In this document: piece after piece, positions 47,246-60,525 of the stretch
Numbering within the stretch: position 1 is the first letter of the stretch
How the letters are laid out: each line of letters begins with the position of its first letter
Source of the DNA: Clitoria ternatea
Taxonomy: Eukaryota; Streptophyta; Magnoliopsida; Fabales; Fabaceae
NCBI GenBank assembly: GCA_037962975.1
Contig: CM075671.1
Location: forward strand, 15,981,001-16,045,000
DNA length: 64,000 bases
Reading direction: 5' to 3'
The notes under the pieces: generated by a model
What the model was told of the DNA's origin: nothing
Databases searched by the model: none
Seen by the model: only the letters and a program-made list of their open reading frames with translations
Position numbers and translations under genes: made by a program

Positions 47246-49840
47246 TGTAACATCCCTGATCTTTTAGTAAAATTATGATGAGCAGAAAATATTAATAATT
47301 GTTTTAGAGATTTATTTGATATTTTTATGAATTATTAGGCAATTATAAATAATTAACTAGTGTGGAAATAAATAAATTTATTGATTGATTAATTACAAAA
47401 AGGTTAAATGAGATGAAATTAGAAGGAGGTAAAAGTTTAATTAAAACTTTCAATGAAATTATAAAAGAAATAGGGAAAAGACAGTTTTGCCCCGAGTCTT
47501 AAATAATAAAGATTCCTTCTCCTTCCTCATTCATTTTACGTGACTCCTTCTTCTTCTTCTTCTTTCTCTTCTCCTCTCACTACCAAGAGCTGTATGCTCC
47601 AAAGGAAGGCTCTGTTCGCGTCAAAACTTTGAAATAACCCCATTTCCGAGATCGTGACTTCAAGGTAAGTGCAATGGACTCTTTAAATTGAGTTATCTCA
47701 TCTCTTTCGTTTTCTCCTTTAAACTGAATGGTCATGCATGGCGGGGTAAGGTTCTGTTTTCCACTCCTCTAGTGTGTGAGCTTGAAAATGGTCTTTAGAG
47801 AAATGAGGGTGGTATGATGTTAATGGGTTTTGCATTCTGACCTCCGTAGGTAGCAAAACGAACATCGGGGGACCGAGTGACGAAGCGAGTGTTGAATTCG
47901 GAGGTAGAACCTTGAACGCACATCAAGAACAAATCGTCGAAGCTTAGAACCGAGGTAAGGGGGTGTTCGGGTTGTAATTAATTAGAATAGGTGCATATCT
48001 TGGGTTCGGGTCGCAGAGCTAAGTATTAAAATGGTAAGAAAGATTGTTGGATGATAATTGCATGTGTATGTATGTATGAATGTAAATTGTGTATGGTTTA
48101 TAATGAGTATGAGATTAAAGTGTTTTGCATTGTGATGATTCGATGTGTATAGTGGCATTGGTGATGACGGGCTTGACAAGTAGGTCACCCATTTGATGAG
48201 CATAAGCTGTTGATGATGGCCACTTGTTATATGATATGATGAAAGTGAGTTATACATGTATGATTATGTGGTGTGGGATAGCCAACGGTATGTATAGCCC
48301 CTCATTTCCGGCTCCCATGGTTTTTGTGCCCAGTTGAGCTACCCAGTGGTCAAGTAGGACCCAGTGGTTGAGGTGGAGAGTCAAGCAGGACTCGGTAAAC
48401 CAAGCAGGGTTCACGGGGTGTCAAGTAGGACCCCCAGCTGAAGGTCGATCCTTTTAGTATCCAGATACTAGGCGTCGATTTTGTGTGAGGGTCAATGGTG
48501 ATAATTGATGAATTATTAGTATTGTGTGATGGTGTATGTACCTAATTATATTTGCCGAGTGTGATTTGCTATATTTGCCAAGTGTGATTTGCTATATTTG
48601 CCGAGTGTGATTTGCTATATTTGCTGAGTGTGATTTGCAATTTGTGGATAAAGCAGTCGGACGAAGTTTATATACACGTATTTTGTTATTTAATTTTCGT
48701 TCTAGATTAATTATGATGCCAAACACTCACCCTTGTTGTGGTTTTCTTTAATTTAGTAACCAGTGACAGGGAAGAGGTCGGAACCCCGGAGGTGCGCCGA
48801 GCGGAGGATTGATGCCAAGGAACCGAGGAATTATGAAATGAATTCTGTGTGTAATGTATAATGAGTTTTTGTGTATGTGATGCCATAACATGTTGCTTGT
48901 GTGTTGAACTAATCTAGAATCGGTATGTTGATTAATGTGGACATGAATTCATGTTGCTGAAGTGGTATGGTAATGATGTTAATATGGTCGGTGTTGATTT
49001 TTATGAGTTTGATATATATATTGGCACGGAGCCAATAGTGGATGTGAATGATAAATTGCTATGGGTAGGTTTTGTAGATAATTGTGAGGCGTGACCGAGA
49101 GAACCTCTTTCGAGTGAAGGAAGGTTAGGATGTTTCCGAGTAAGGTATGCCCGGGAGAACCTCTTCTAAGTTAAGGTTAGGATGTTTCTGAGTGAGGTAT
49201 GCCCGAGAAAACCTCTTCTGAGTGAAGGTTAGGATGTTTCCGAGTGAGGTATGCCCGAGAGAACCTCTTCTGAGTGAAGGTTAGGATGTTTTCGAGTGAG
49301 GCATGACCGAGAGATCCACTTCTAAGTGAAGGTTAGGATGTTTCCGAGTGAGGCATGATCGAGAGATCCATTTCTGAGTGAAGGTTAGGGTGTTTCCGAG
49401 CGAGGCATGACCGAGAGATCCACTTCTAAGTGAAGGTTAGGATGTTTCCGAGTGAGGCATGACTGAGAGGACCATTTCCGAGTAAAAGACTAAATTTGTG
49501 AATTTCCCTTGCATGTCTCGTAGTTCGCTCAGGTTTAAAATGTAGAATTCACTCAAGCGAGTTGGAACTCGCCTAAGCGACCTTCACTGGTTTCGCTTAA
49601 GCGAATCAGGGTCTCGCTCAAGCGAGTGACCCCTGACTTCATTTTCTTCTTTCGCTTATTTAATTAATTCAATTTTATTATTTGATTTATTTCCTATCGG
49701 TTATTATTTTGAGTGTGCTTAAGGAAAACAAATATGGTTTTACATTAGGATCTAATTAACTATCAGTAAACGCGAAAAAATTATTGTGAAAAATAATTAA
49801 ATGGATGTAAATAAATGTAAAATTGACGTAGGATGTCACA
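47246..49840 (+). repeat. 3' LTR of element C
   Basis: 2595 bp matching 36505-39106, with all the same tandem arrays. It is followed by GCTGT at 49841-49845. Confidence 0.95.
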
Positions 49841-49845
49841 GCTGT

Positions 49846-50535
49846 CCAAAGACTCTTGAGAGTTGCAGCAGGCAGTTGCTTGGGCTGAAAATGGCCCTTG
49901 TAGATTGGCTTAGGTTTGGGAGGCATGGGTTTCTTGAGTCTGCCCAAAGAGATCCATTTAGCAGGTAGAGGAGGTCTTGGAACCTTAAAAAGAATCTTCT
50001 TCCAGGGAGTAGCGACAGGGCAGTTTTTGATGGAGACATCATCTAGAGTGATGAGACCATGTTTAAGATCTCGAGCGACAGAGGTCTGTTCAGCCTGAAG
50101 CACATGATACATCTGAAGGTCATCATTTAAAAAGAGGTCTGGGAACCCAAGAAACCATTCAATGGGAAGAGGAGGGTAGCGTTTGGGGACAAACGGGCAA
50201 AGATAAAGTCTATATGGATTGAAGGAAGGGTTATTCACAATGACTTGATTCTGAGGAGTATAATAAGCAGGGTCAGAGGTGTCAAGCACAAGTTTGTAAT
50301 CAAAATATTAAGGTAAAGTAAGGTAGTGTTTGAGAAGAGGGGGAAGGTGAGACTTGTGAATAATGGTGGATATTGGAGGACAAGGAACAAGAGCTAGGGA
50401 AGAGGTGGGGTGAGGTAAAGGTAGAGGCAAGATGGTAAGTGGAATCGGTGGAGGAGAGGAGGGAGCAGAGTCTAGGGAAGGTAGGGGTTCAGACTGTGAT
50501 CTTTTGTAAGATACGTCAGGAGAAAGAGATTTTTT
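49846..50535 (-). pseudogene. Element I 3'-proximal ORF of unknown function (env-like position), interrupted
   Basis: In the minus sense a proline-rich part (PPPIPLTILPLPLPHP, 50535-50310) is followed by a stop at 50308-50310 and then 148 open codons with NPYRLYLCPFVPKRYPPL, EWFLGFPDLFLND and VPRPPLPAKW. Element C sits in the middle: beyond it the same frame goes on for 22 codons to a stop at 36439-36441, right in front of the noncoding 3' end of I. Position after pol and before the LTR is that of the env-like ORF in SIRE/Maximus elements, but I see no transmembrane helix and cannot confirm that identity. Confidence 0.6.
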
Positions 50536-51340
50536 TCGCTTGAGGGTAATTTACAACTCACTGGAATATGCCAACGAGTCCAATTCGCACTTCCAGAAAA
50601 ATTCCCCAAGCTATCCGCTAACTCAAACTACTCTGAAACACCCTAGTTTCATGAAAATAATTATTATCAAGCTCTAAAACTCGTGGAACAATATCTTAGA
50701 AACCATGGTTACCGAATACTTACTCGGAATTAAGAAATGTTAAAACCCAACGACACCCAAGGCTGCCCACACGTATGAAGGATCCCCGAAAGCTTCTACA
50801 TTCAAGAAATCGAAGAAATTGAGAGATGGGGACAAGAACAACCACAAAACCAAAATGGGTTTAGCCATTACCTCACGGTTTCGAGAAATTGGAGTTTCCT
50901 TTCAAGCTTTCATGGCTGCCGAGAGAGAGAAGGAAGAAGAAGATTATGTACCCTTGCATTTGCTTGAAGGAATTTAGAAGAGAAAATGATGGGATTTGGA
51001 GGTGCAACCCGCGGAATGAGAAGAAGAATGGAATCTATTTTTCCCTGTTACATGCGGAAGAGGCAAGTGAAATTGATGGCAACTTTCTGATTTTCAATTG
51101 GCAAAGCATTGCAATTGTCTAAATTGAGGGTATTTAAGTAATTGTATGTGTTTAGTTAATTTTAAAACCAACCGGATAATTAACGGTTACCCAAAACTTA
51201 CCCCGGTAAATCCTAAAAATTATCTTAACCCCACAGGGATAATTTAACTCATTTAATTTAATTATTTGGCCAATATAAATTACCCAACAATTAATTTACA
51301 TGTCTCACGCTTAAAAGCTTTAACGTGGATTTTTAAAATA
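50536..51340 (-). repeat. LTR-like fragment, unassigned
   Basis: Its style resembles the 5' part of Tekay LTRs in reverse: GAGAGAGAAGGAAGAAG (a pyrimidine leader in minus sense), then an AT-rich end with AAAACCAACCGG. The junction with element I at about 50535 is abrupt. A 77-codon frame (50889-51122) is not supported as a gene. Confidence 0.35.
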
Positions 51341-53070
51341 AATTAATTATAATAATATAACTAGTTTTATGTATTAATATTATTAGCTAATCTTTTTTTA
51401 AGATAATTGTATAATAAGCATAACAAATTAAAATAAGGCAAGAAAAAGCATGTGGCTATATGAGTAATGAATTCTTATTAATATGTGTCAAATTTAAATA
51501 CATAATAAAATATTTTGTCACATTTATTTTTATAGTTACCAAACATTAGACATAAGAAAATATGATCATGTTCTATTCTGTTACTTGTTCTGTTTTAGTT
51601 TTGCTTCCAAACACTACCTAAGTTTGATTTTTCAAATGTATGTATCAAGGTCCATGTTAAAAAATAAAAAAATAGAAAAATCAGTCAAAACTTATATTGA
51701 ACTTACTTTAAAATAAACAAATTATATTTATATTTATTTCAACTAAAAAATCACATTTAAAAACTAAATTATATTCCACTCCCTTATCTATTTAATAAAT
51801 TTTAAATTAGACTAATTTTTTTAGGGAGTTAGATCCCTTATTTTTTGAAAACATTTTAGTTAGACTTTCTTTGTTTAATTTTTACTAATTTCATTGATGG
51901 AATCTTAACATGACAAACAAACATTACACGCGGTCATGTTCTCATTTGTTGACTTAGGCTCTGTTGAGTAGGAGGTCATTTGTGTAGCAAGTCATGAATT
52001 TAATCACCATACAATATTTTTTTTCAATTTTTAATTTTACTCATAAACCAATAAACATTTGATATATGAAATCATCACGTCAACAACAACTAACACGTGG
52101 AGTAGTTATATTAGCAGAGTGAACGATACATCAGATTTCTATTAACATAGTTATAAGAAATGGATAAAAAAAACCTAACTGAAACATTTTAAAAAAATGA
52201 AGAGTTAACTAATTAAAAAAATATAGCCCAGAAAACAAATTCAACCTTTTTTTATATAATGTAAAAACTCTTCATTTTAGTTATACCGACTTTTTTTTTT
52301 TGGGTTTTGTTATACCGACTTATTAGTATATTTTTTAGTAGTTATGATAATGGAACAATGGAATAGGCCACGATACAGTATAATTATACGTACAAAAAGA
52401 GACCCAACGGGCTTGTTAACGGGGGAAAAATTGCAACTTTTTAACAATAGAAAAATCTTTTATCAAGTACCATGTAATCGGTCCAAAAAAAAAAGTGCCA
52501 TGTAAGTTTGTCAAAAAAAAAAAGAGAGAGAGTAGCATATAAGCTTATTTATATGGATCTGAACATATGAGGTATTCAGTATTCTAAGTAGTAGAAGAAG
52601 AAAACTCTTCATCATCACTCAATAATGTAATATTGATTCTAGTAGATGTTTTTTTTTTTTGGCTAATAGTATAAGTAGGTTGTATTATTGATTCTAGTAT
52701 TTTTTTTAATAATTTAATTAGATTATATTGATCAAATGAATTTTTCTACTTGTATCTCTAATCATAAATTGATATGTAAATAAAATTTATTAAATCTAAG
52801 ATCTCAAATACTCAAACCTTTCGCCCCTAATGGATTGAAACACATTTACTATTACCATTATTAAATCTTTATTTCATGTTAAAGTCACAAAATGAATGGT
52901 AATGGATAAGGTCAGCTAATACTCAAAATAAGAAGAGGAAAAAAATAAGCATATAAAAAAGATAAATGTGACTTTTTATTATTATCTTAAAGTTTAACTA
53001 TTTTACATGTCTGATACAATTTAACGAACAATAAAATATATAATAAAAATATATTTACAAAGTGTTGTTG
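51341..53070. other. AT-rich intergenic DNA, no gene seen
   Basis: Very A/T-rich with many poly-A and poly-T runs and no coding signal. Small decayed transposons may be present, but I could not define ends. Confidence 0.5.
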
Positions 53071-53165
53071 CTTTTATTTTTTCTTTTTCTTTTTTTTTTG
53101 TCAACAACAGAAAGGTTTTATTAATATAATGGGCCCAAAAGGCCCATAAAGCAGATCCTAAAGCT
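53071..53165 (-). mobile_element. LINE-like 3' end with poly(A), 5'-truncated
   Basis: The minus strand reads GGGCCCATTATATTAATAAA, then CCTTTCTGTTGTTGAC and a long A-rich tail. This looks like the 3' terminus of a plant L1 element that was truncated on insertion. Confidence 0.35.
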
Positions 53166-54812
53166 TTTATTTTTTATTATATTTTTTGTCAACTCATTTC
53201 ATGAGTCCCATTCTTTTTTGTCAACATTTCCTATAAGTCTAAGATTATGTCAAATACAATAAAAAGGAACAAGGCCAATTAAAATTGGGTATATTTATTT
53301 TAAAGGGCCACCTAAGGGGCCCGTTAAGAAACAGTTTCGGTCAAAATAAATGATTGTCCGCTTTTCCAAAAAAAAAGATTGTCCGTTTAAAAAACAAGGT
53401 GCGAAAAAAAAATATTTTGTATTATTTAGTTTAGTAAAAAATAATAAAAATGAAAAGATCTTTCAATAGTAAGCAGATCTAATCAGTCACAAACCTTCTC
53501 TCATTTAGGATAAATACACATTCTTACATACTGCCTTTGTGTATAACCGGATATCAATAGTAGTACCTTACAACTTTGCTATATATAATTATCTGTGATA
53601 CACTAAGGGACATCCATCCCCTAATTTCGCACGGCCTCGGCTATCAGCATAACTACCTGAGGTGACCAGTCTCAGTAGTTCATTGCTCTACAGCTAAGAC
53701 CATGTGAAAATCAGGTGTACAATCCTCATTACACACTCAAAGATTTCTCTAATCAAACCTTATACTCTCATGTACTCAATTAATCATAGCATAATCTATC
53801 TATATCAATTTGTATATAAACTTTACACCAAAATGGTATTAGAAAGAATCCAGGGTGGCCAACCACTGATATAATGTTCTAATGCTCATTTCAGGTAAGA
53901 TTTAAAAACAATTACTCATTTTACTACTTTCATCCCCCTTGTTCATTCATCAAGTGTTCACGATATTCCTTACTAATTACTCATATATCATAAGTCTCTG
54001 AGTAACCCTTATTTATCTAAACTTTTCATACATTAAGCATATGAGAGGATCACCCCTCCTTAAAATTTTTCTTATTGACCCATAGCTAGGGTTTATTCAG
54101 AATACTAATGGCTCTCATTATGTCTCCCAATGGATTTAATGTAAATGGACACCAAGATAATTAAAATCTTTGTTATTAACTGTAATATCGAGCGGTATTT
54201 TCTTACAAATCACATTCTCAAAAATATTAATCAACTGTTAAATATTCTTAATCACAATAGTTGGAGTTCGAACATTAGCCGGGAACAACTCGTCTAGAAA
54301 TTATTATTCGTTGCTTAATTCGCAACCACCATATTTTCGCCATAAGATCATTTTGCTGCCTACAACTAGCCTTAAAATATACTTATGCACTTAAACAAGC
54401 GTGGAGTATTAGAATAACCACAACATTTATAATTCAATATGTCAATCAACATTTAACAAATAATTCAAGTAAAGTCGATCACGGAGTGGAATGCATTGCC
54501 ATAGGGACGTGAAAATGTTAGTCATCCAAACTAATCATTCAGTAGTACACTTCATATCACAAGGTATTATTCAAGTAATTTAATCAAATATCAATTTAAT
54601 AAATTTCAGATTCAAGCTCTCATGATAAAACAATGTTTAATATTTGTCAACATATTTCACATCAAAATATAAAACTCAAGTAATTTAATCTAATACTTAA
54701 TTAAATAATTTCATACATTCTGGCAAACAGAACAAAATATCATAAACTTATGTAAATGTGTTTTGTGATTATGCTATCTAAAATAAATTTTTGGCCCTAT
54801 TAGAAGCGAGTT
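53166..54812 (-). other. Noncoding region left of LTR H, possibly its decayed internal part
   Basis: A 1.6 kb stretch with no open frame or domain. It adjoins the primer site of H, so it may be the leader and remnant of that element, or an older LTR. Confidence 0.35.
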
Positions 54813-54824
54813 CTATGATACCAC
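54813..54824 (-). other. Primer binding site of element H
   Basis: The minus strand reads TGGTATCATAGA three bases after GATCTTAACA; it resembles the initiator tRNA-Met site. Confidence 0.55.
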
Positions 54825-54827
54825 TCT

Positions 54828-56073
54828 GTTAAGATCTCAACTTAATTTTATCATTCCTCTATGATTTATTTAATAGAATCCACTCAAGGTTCAGTAACTT
54901 TGGGAATCTAAGAATAATTTTTTTTTTCACATTATAGGTTCAATTTATTGACTACATAAAATATTTATATCAACTCTCAAAGAGAAATAAAAAATTTCAG
55001 ATCATAAGTAGCAACTGAATAAGAGCAATTGAATTTTAGTATTTATTTAGTTTTATTTTTCTTTTTCTTTTTAGGACCACATGAGCGTAGGAGACCAGGG
55101 AGTAATAAGTTGGCTTGACAAAGGGAAAAGACTAGTACCATGGCGTAAGGGAATGGGCGTTTAAACGTCCATTATAGCATGTGGTGCGCGGGCAACAATC
55201 AAGGATAGCTGGACACAACACCACACGTATGGTAGCAGAGTAAGAAGAAAAATTGAGGAAAATGCATGAGCCATGGGACAGCATGTTCAGTGGAACACGC
55301 AGGCTCGGGAGACACCACAACAGTATGCATTTGTGCAGCCCATATATGGGCGTAATCACGCCCACTGCAGCGTAGAAACGCGTTATCAGGAGGTGAAGGG
55401 CCCCAATAATTGCAGCTTAACAAAAAATAAATAAATAAACAAATGTAATCCTTGTACATCTGCCTATGGAATCATGGTCCACCAAGACTTATATATGAAT
55501 GTCTATATATCTCAGCCCCCTGATACATCCATAATCGCATGGAGACATGACCTAGACGCAATAAAGGATACCAGTGAATTAGAGTGGTCACGCCCCCCTC
55601 TTGGCGTTGACACGCGCGAATCAGAGGAGGGTACAAAACCTCAAACTCACAACACGTCAATATGGGACCAGACCAATGCAATCACTATAAATCTGCCCAT
55701 GTAGTTAAGATCCCATCAAGATATTTGTATTTATAAGTATATGACTCAAACCCAAGTGTATGTGCAATTTATTAGAAATTTTGGCATTTAATTTTCATCA
55801 ATGTTATAATGACTTATCTCCTGCATCACATATCCTAGAATTTCAGCAATATCTATTAGCACTTTAACATCAAATCTCTATTAAAACAGAGATACACTCA
55901 TAGCTCCTCAACAATATAATTCAGCATATTTAGTTTAATGACAATCATAGTAAGTTCTGTTCCTCTAAAGCACCAATAGTTATAGTTTCATATTCACAAC
56001 CAATCTATTGCAATACCACATGTAACCCAATTAAACATAATTAAACCTATTCAAGTAATAGAAATCTTAACAT
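54828..56073 (-). repeat. Putative LTR H (1246 bp)
   Basis: Bounded by TGTTAAGAT and ATCTTAACA, perfect 9-bp inverted ends with TG...CA. The primer site on the left makes it a minus-strand 5' LTR. The GC-rich part (55080-55640) has near-palindromes such as GGGCGTAATCACGCCC and GGGCGTTTAAACGTCC. Oddly, TGGTATCAAC also follows the right end directly. Confidence 0.5.
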
Positions 56074-56184
56074 GGTATCAACTTTTTGTCTCGGTCCCAT
56101 AATTTACCAATTTTTTTGATACGCCAATTAATAGGAATATCATCACACAAACATGACATCAAGGTAAAGTTTAGGAGGAAAAAG

Positions 56185-57698
56185 TATAACGTCCCTCCTA
56201 ATAATTAGAGTTTAAATAATGTGTTTATGCTTGATTCTTCTTAATATTGTATTTAAATAAAGTTGTAAATATAATTAATTTGAAACAGCTTTATGGCATC
56301 CCCTTGGTAGCTTCCATGATTTACCTCAGGGTTGAATGAAAATAGAGATAAAAATTTTTTGAGTTTGTCGCCCGAGAACAAACCATGAAAACCCAAGGCG
56401 GAGCCAAATATAATAACACGAAATACACGCACAAGAGGCACAAAACTATGTACAATAAGGGAAGCGCGCAAGAAAACATGAGGGCCCCTACAATTCAACA
56501 TACAGTTAGTTAACAAGGGCAAGAAAAACCAAATCAGGCCAATCTTGCTCAAGTGCGAATATGTACTAGAGAACAAGCTTTCGCTCAAGCGGACCCCTTC
56601 TCGCTTGAGCGAATGACAGACAAAATCACACAAGTTATTCTCCCTCAAGCGAGACACCACTCGCTTAAGTGAGAACAAAGGGGAATCAGATATGGCTCCT
56701 CGCTAAGTGATATACCACTCGCTCAGGCGAAGAAGGAATAAAGAGTAGCCACACCAATTTCGCTCAATCGAGGAACACACAGCACCTAAATGCACTACTT
56801 CGCCCAAGCGAGACACCACTCGCTTGAGCAAAATACACACAGTGACAAAATCATGTTATACTCTCTTAAGCAAGGTGACACCCGCTTAAGCAAAAACCAC
56901 ACAAAACCTTACAAGTACCATCTCGCTCAAGCGAGAAACCTATAGAATCAATAACTCAGCTAAGGGAGTGGCTCGCTTGAGTGAAGATACTCTCGCTCAA
57001 GCGAAAAATGCAGGTTTGACAAACTTCGGAATCTCTAAGGCATCTTACTCTCCCGTTTGGGCTCTGTTTGATACCAAATTTTATAGGCAACATGTTTTCA
57101 CCATTTCAGAGCTGTTGGCAAAGTTCGTTTGCTAAAATTCCAATGTATGCACAAGATATGCATAATGATGAATTTGAACCAAATGTAACATAAACCAATA
57201 TGCAAAACCCATCAAATAGACATCAAACTAAGTGGAACCTACATGCACAAGTTATAAATGAGGTAGAGAACCTATTGACCCCTTCCGGGGATCCTAAAAC
57301 CCACCAGACCATAAAATCACCCTCCAGTTCCTAATCTCCACATAACTTCACCCATTTCCATCAATATGTATAATGTCATTTTCAATCATCATTCCTCACA
57401 TTCGTCCATATTCATACTTAACATACAACTCATGTACAAGATACAATACCAATTCATCATAAATTAACCAATCAAATGTCTCTGTGCCAAAACCACACAT
57501 AATAATATAACTCCATACACATCGCTAACATATCCAAACCACAATCTCACAACATAAATACTATTTTATCATCCTTAATCCCTCACACATACAAGTAGTA
57601 AACACACATCATCACACCACACTTAGTTCCTAAAATCTAACAGAACTACAAGTCTAGCTATCAAACAATCCAAGCACACATATGTTAATATTTAAAGT
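56185..57698 (-). repeat. LTR fragment G (minus strand), interrupted by element D
   Basis: Begins TATAACGTCCC (a decayed TGTGACGTC), contains an array of CTCGCTCAAGCGAG palindromes, then a block matching A and F (GTTTGCTAAAATTCCAATGT; CCTTCCGGGGATCC). It ends where element D starts at 57699. No primer site is on its left, so it is probably from a solo LTR. Confidence 0.6.
56575..57010. repeat. CTCGCTCAAGCGAG near-palindrome array in LTR fragment G
   Basis: More than twelve variants of CTCGCTTGAGCGA/TCGCTCAAGCGAG over 430 bp, often paired with GACACCACT between them. Confidence 0.9.
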
Positions 57699-60149
57699 TG
57701 TAACATCCTAAATTTGAAAATTTTAGAAAATAACTCATTAAGGCTCGGTGGCTTATTCTTTTCCTACGCGCCTTTGGTATTTCGGGTCTAATTTTCTCAA
57801 ATGATGCTTGATTCGAAATATTCCGGTCTTATTCACTTTGTTTTGAAGATATCTTTAATCTTTATTTCTGGGATCTATCCCAAATTCTTACTTTGTCATG
57901 CTCAAACTCAAGGATTAAGTAAATCCATCTTAGAACCATGATTATTCACATTTTTATCCTGCACATGGTTCACTTAGAAATTCATAACTCTCTCATATGA
58001 CCTCCGTTTCTTGCAAACTGGGTGTCAAAATCTCCGTAACAAAATTATTTACAGTTTCCATGAAGACATCAAGAGCTAGATCTTCACAGATCAGTACAGT
58101 TTTGGAGGTCTTTAAGGAACCATATTCATCACGTCACTATGGTGACAGGTCTCAGAAAAATGGCAATATCTCCCTTGTCCGTTATTCAAATCACTTCGTT
58201 CTTTTTGATATAGATCCGTATCGAAAATATCTACAATTGTTATGAAGGACACGAAACCCAATTCTCAAAGAATAATTTTTAGTGAATTTATTTCTGAGCA
58301 CCTACTTGATTTAAAGACGATTAGAGCATCATGTCGTATTTTGACTATATCTCAGGCTACGGATATCGGATCATCACAAATGATATATCAAATCAAAGGG
58401 AAAAAGAAGATATACAAGTTTCATGTTAAGCATTTTTCGAGATTCAAAACCCATGAATTATTCTATATTTATTTTTATCGCTTTTTGTTTCCTGTTTCTA
58501 AAAATCCTGCACATCTAAAATCATCGGGTAACAATTTAATTTTTCCAGTCAAATATTTCTAATCACATCACCATCTCTTGCCACCTACACAACCAGGTGT
58601 CTTCTTCTAACTTCTTCTACCCCTTTCAGCTGTCCCTCTTTCTTGTACAAGCTTATCACATTATAAAATAAAATTTATCCAACATTTGTCCCACTTCAAG
58701 ATGTCTTTGTCAATGTGTACCAGCCCACTTAATTCTTTTTGCTCTGAACGTTTCTTTTCTTTTCTTTTATGGTACCCATGATGTTATGTATCATACCATG
58801 CCATCATAACCCAAGCCATAGAGAGAGAGAGAGAGAAAAAAAAGAAGAGAGAAACGAGTGCAGAGTTTCTGGACCAGCGTACTTCCATCAACGATCTCCA
58901 TCAATCCCACCGTTGGATCGGCCTGAAACTTTGAGAGTGTGTTTTCAACATCTTCCTCTACATTATCACCATTCATATTTTCAGTAGACATCTGTAGGTA
59001 GAGAAATCATGTTCAAACCACGACCCTGTTCCAGTTCGTAGGAATTCTGACCAGCTTCGGGAAAACTGCCATTTCTGATTCGTTAACCTTTGGATCGGGC
59101 TGAAATTTTGGTATGAAGTTCCTGAGACGTGGTTCTAGGTACTGACCGTTGGGATCTTGGTTTTGAGGTCTAGACTGAGAAATATTATGCTTGAATAGTA
59201 GCATGAGTTTAAATCAATGATTGACTAGGATCGTTCGGGGAACATTTGAGTTTTGAAATCAAGGATTCTAGGTAGGGGGAGCGTTTACATTTTAAATGCA
59301 TAGTTTATAAACGGGTTCGGGATAGTATTATTATTATTAGTGAGAAATCTCGAATATATAATATGTGTGACATAATTGTGTTATGATATTTTCCTTTCAT
59401 ATATTATTGACATTGAATTTGGCATGAGATATATATGTTGTATTTGTGAAATTGTTATGATTCATATACATGATAGTAGGATATGTGATGATAATATGAG
59501 TATATGCATGAGATGCAAATTGATATAGCATGGGATGCTTAAATTAATGAATAAATATAAAATATAATTGTGGTTTCGAGGATTCCACAAAAGACCTTGG
59601 GTGGGACTCAAGGCAAAACCTCTTGAGCGGGGCTCGGGGTTTAGCCCGTGACACTACCGTTGTCGCTGAGAGTGATTGTGTCACGTGAGAGGGCAAACAG
59701 TTTGGTACCAGTAAAACGGCCGGATCAGCTGAGAGCTGAGTTATGGCTGAGAGCCAGTGTTGCAACACAAAATTTAAACTTAATAATGGATCCATATAAT
59801 TAAACATATTTATGCATTGATATATGTTGATGAGAACAACATGAGTGGTATGATAATATGACAATATGAGATTGAATGTTATATGATGAGGTTGTGTAGT
59901 ATTGAATATGATTATATATGTTAATGAATTGGATACTTGATCCGATTCAATAACTGTCATTTGACATGTATATGCTCACCCCTATTTGTGGATATTTTTA
60001 CTGTGGACTTAGGACGTGACGGAGATTGGTGAGAGGTCACCAATATCGAGCGTGGAGCACTGCATATATATTGTATATAATGTATATAGTAGTTTTGTAG
60101 TAGCCTTGGCCGGCTCCTGTGTATACCTGTTTTGCTGTGAGTACGTATA

Positions 60150-60180
<31 letters not shown>

Positions 60181-60510
60181 GCTTAGTTGAATAGGTAACT
60201 GACGGCTTCAGTTGGAAGCCTAAACCTATTTTGAGCATATGCTTATTGTTATGGTGGATGATGATGTTGTATTATGGAGACCCTGGTTGGTCCCACCATA
60301 TATAAAAATGTGTGTGATATTTGATATATCCATGAAACTATTACATTGCATAAATGGGTAGATTATGTGGTGATAAACTGCACATTAGAAGGTTGATATA
60401 GTGATGACAGTGTTATTGTACTTTTCCAAAATCCTATTTTGAAATTGAAAGTAATTCACGAAAAATTTATTTGGGTTTTAGAAACCTAGTTTTAAATATT
60501 AGGATATTTA
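57699..60510 (+). repeat. 5' LTR of element D
   Basis: About 2.8 kb. The exact end is uncertain because no clear CA dinucleotide directly precedes the primer site. It shares words with the LTR of E (CATATGACCTCCG; CATGAAGACATC). A GA microsatellite lies near 58820, a (GT)(TA) run at 60150-60180. Confidence 0.75.
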
Positions 60511-60513
60511 TTT

Positions 60514-60525
60514 TGGTATCAGAGC
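60514..60525 (+). other. Primer binding site of element D (initiator tRNA-Met)
   Basis: TGGTATCAGAGC, an exact match to the usual plant tRNA-Met primer site. Confidence 0.92.

Larger units (their letters stand above)
36505..49840 (+). mobile_element. Element C: Tekay/Del-type Ty3/gypsy chromovirus, interrupted by solo LTR S
   Basis: LTRs at 36505-39106 and 47246-49840 (TGTAACATCCC...GTCACA) enclose a primer site, gag-pol with chromodomain, and a polypurine tract. A 5-bp duplication (GCTGT) flanks the whole. Protein sequence is close to element A. The integrase is split by a 3.43 kb solo LTR, and the frame carries many stops and several frameshifts, so it is inactive. Confidence 0.95.
34755..50535 (-). 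mobile_element. Element I: truncated Ty1/copia-like (SIRE-type?) element, split by C
   Basis: A 1280-bp LTR (TGTTGA...TCAACA) is followed on the right by a purine tract (AAATAAAGGGAGAT in minus sense) directly before the LTR start, so the LTR is the 3' LTR of a minus-strand element. An open frame upstream of that LTR is cut by element C and continues beyond it. RT and gag are absent: at about 50536 the sequence changes to something else. Placement in the SIRE/Maximus group is inferred from the extra 3' ORF and the AAAGGGAGAT/TGTTG junction. Confidence 0.6.

Noticed and set aside
55132..55704. Overlapping open frames in the GC-rich part of LTR H
   Set aside because: Open on both strands because of GC content; the segment is bounded by LTR ends and has palindromes rather than coding periodicity.
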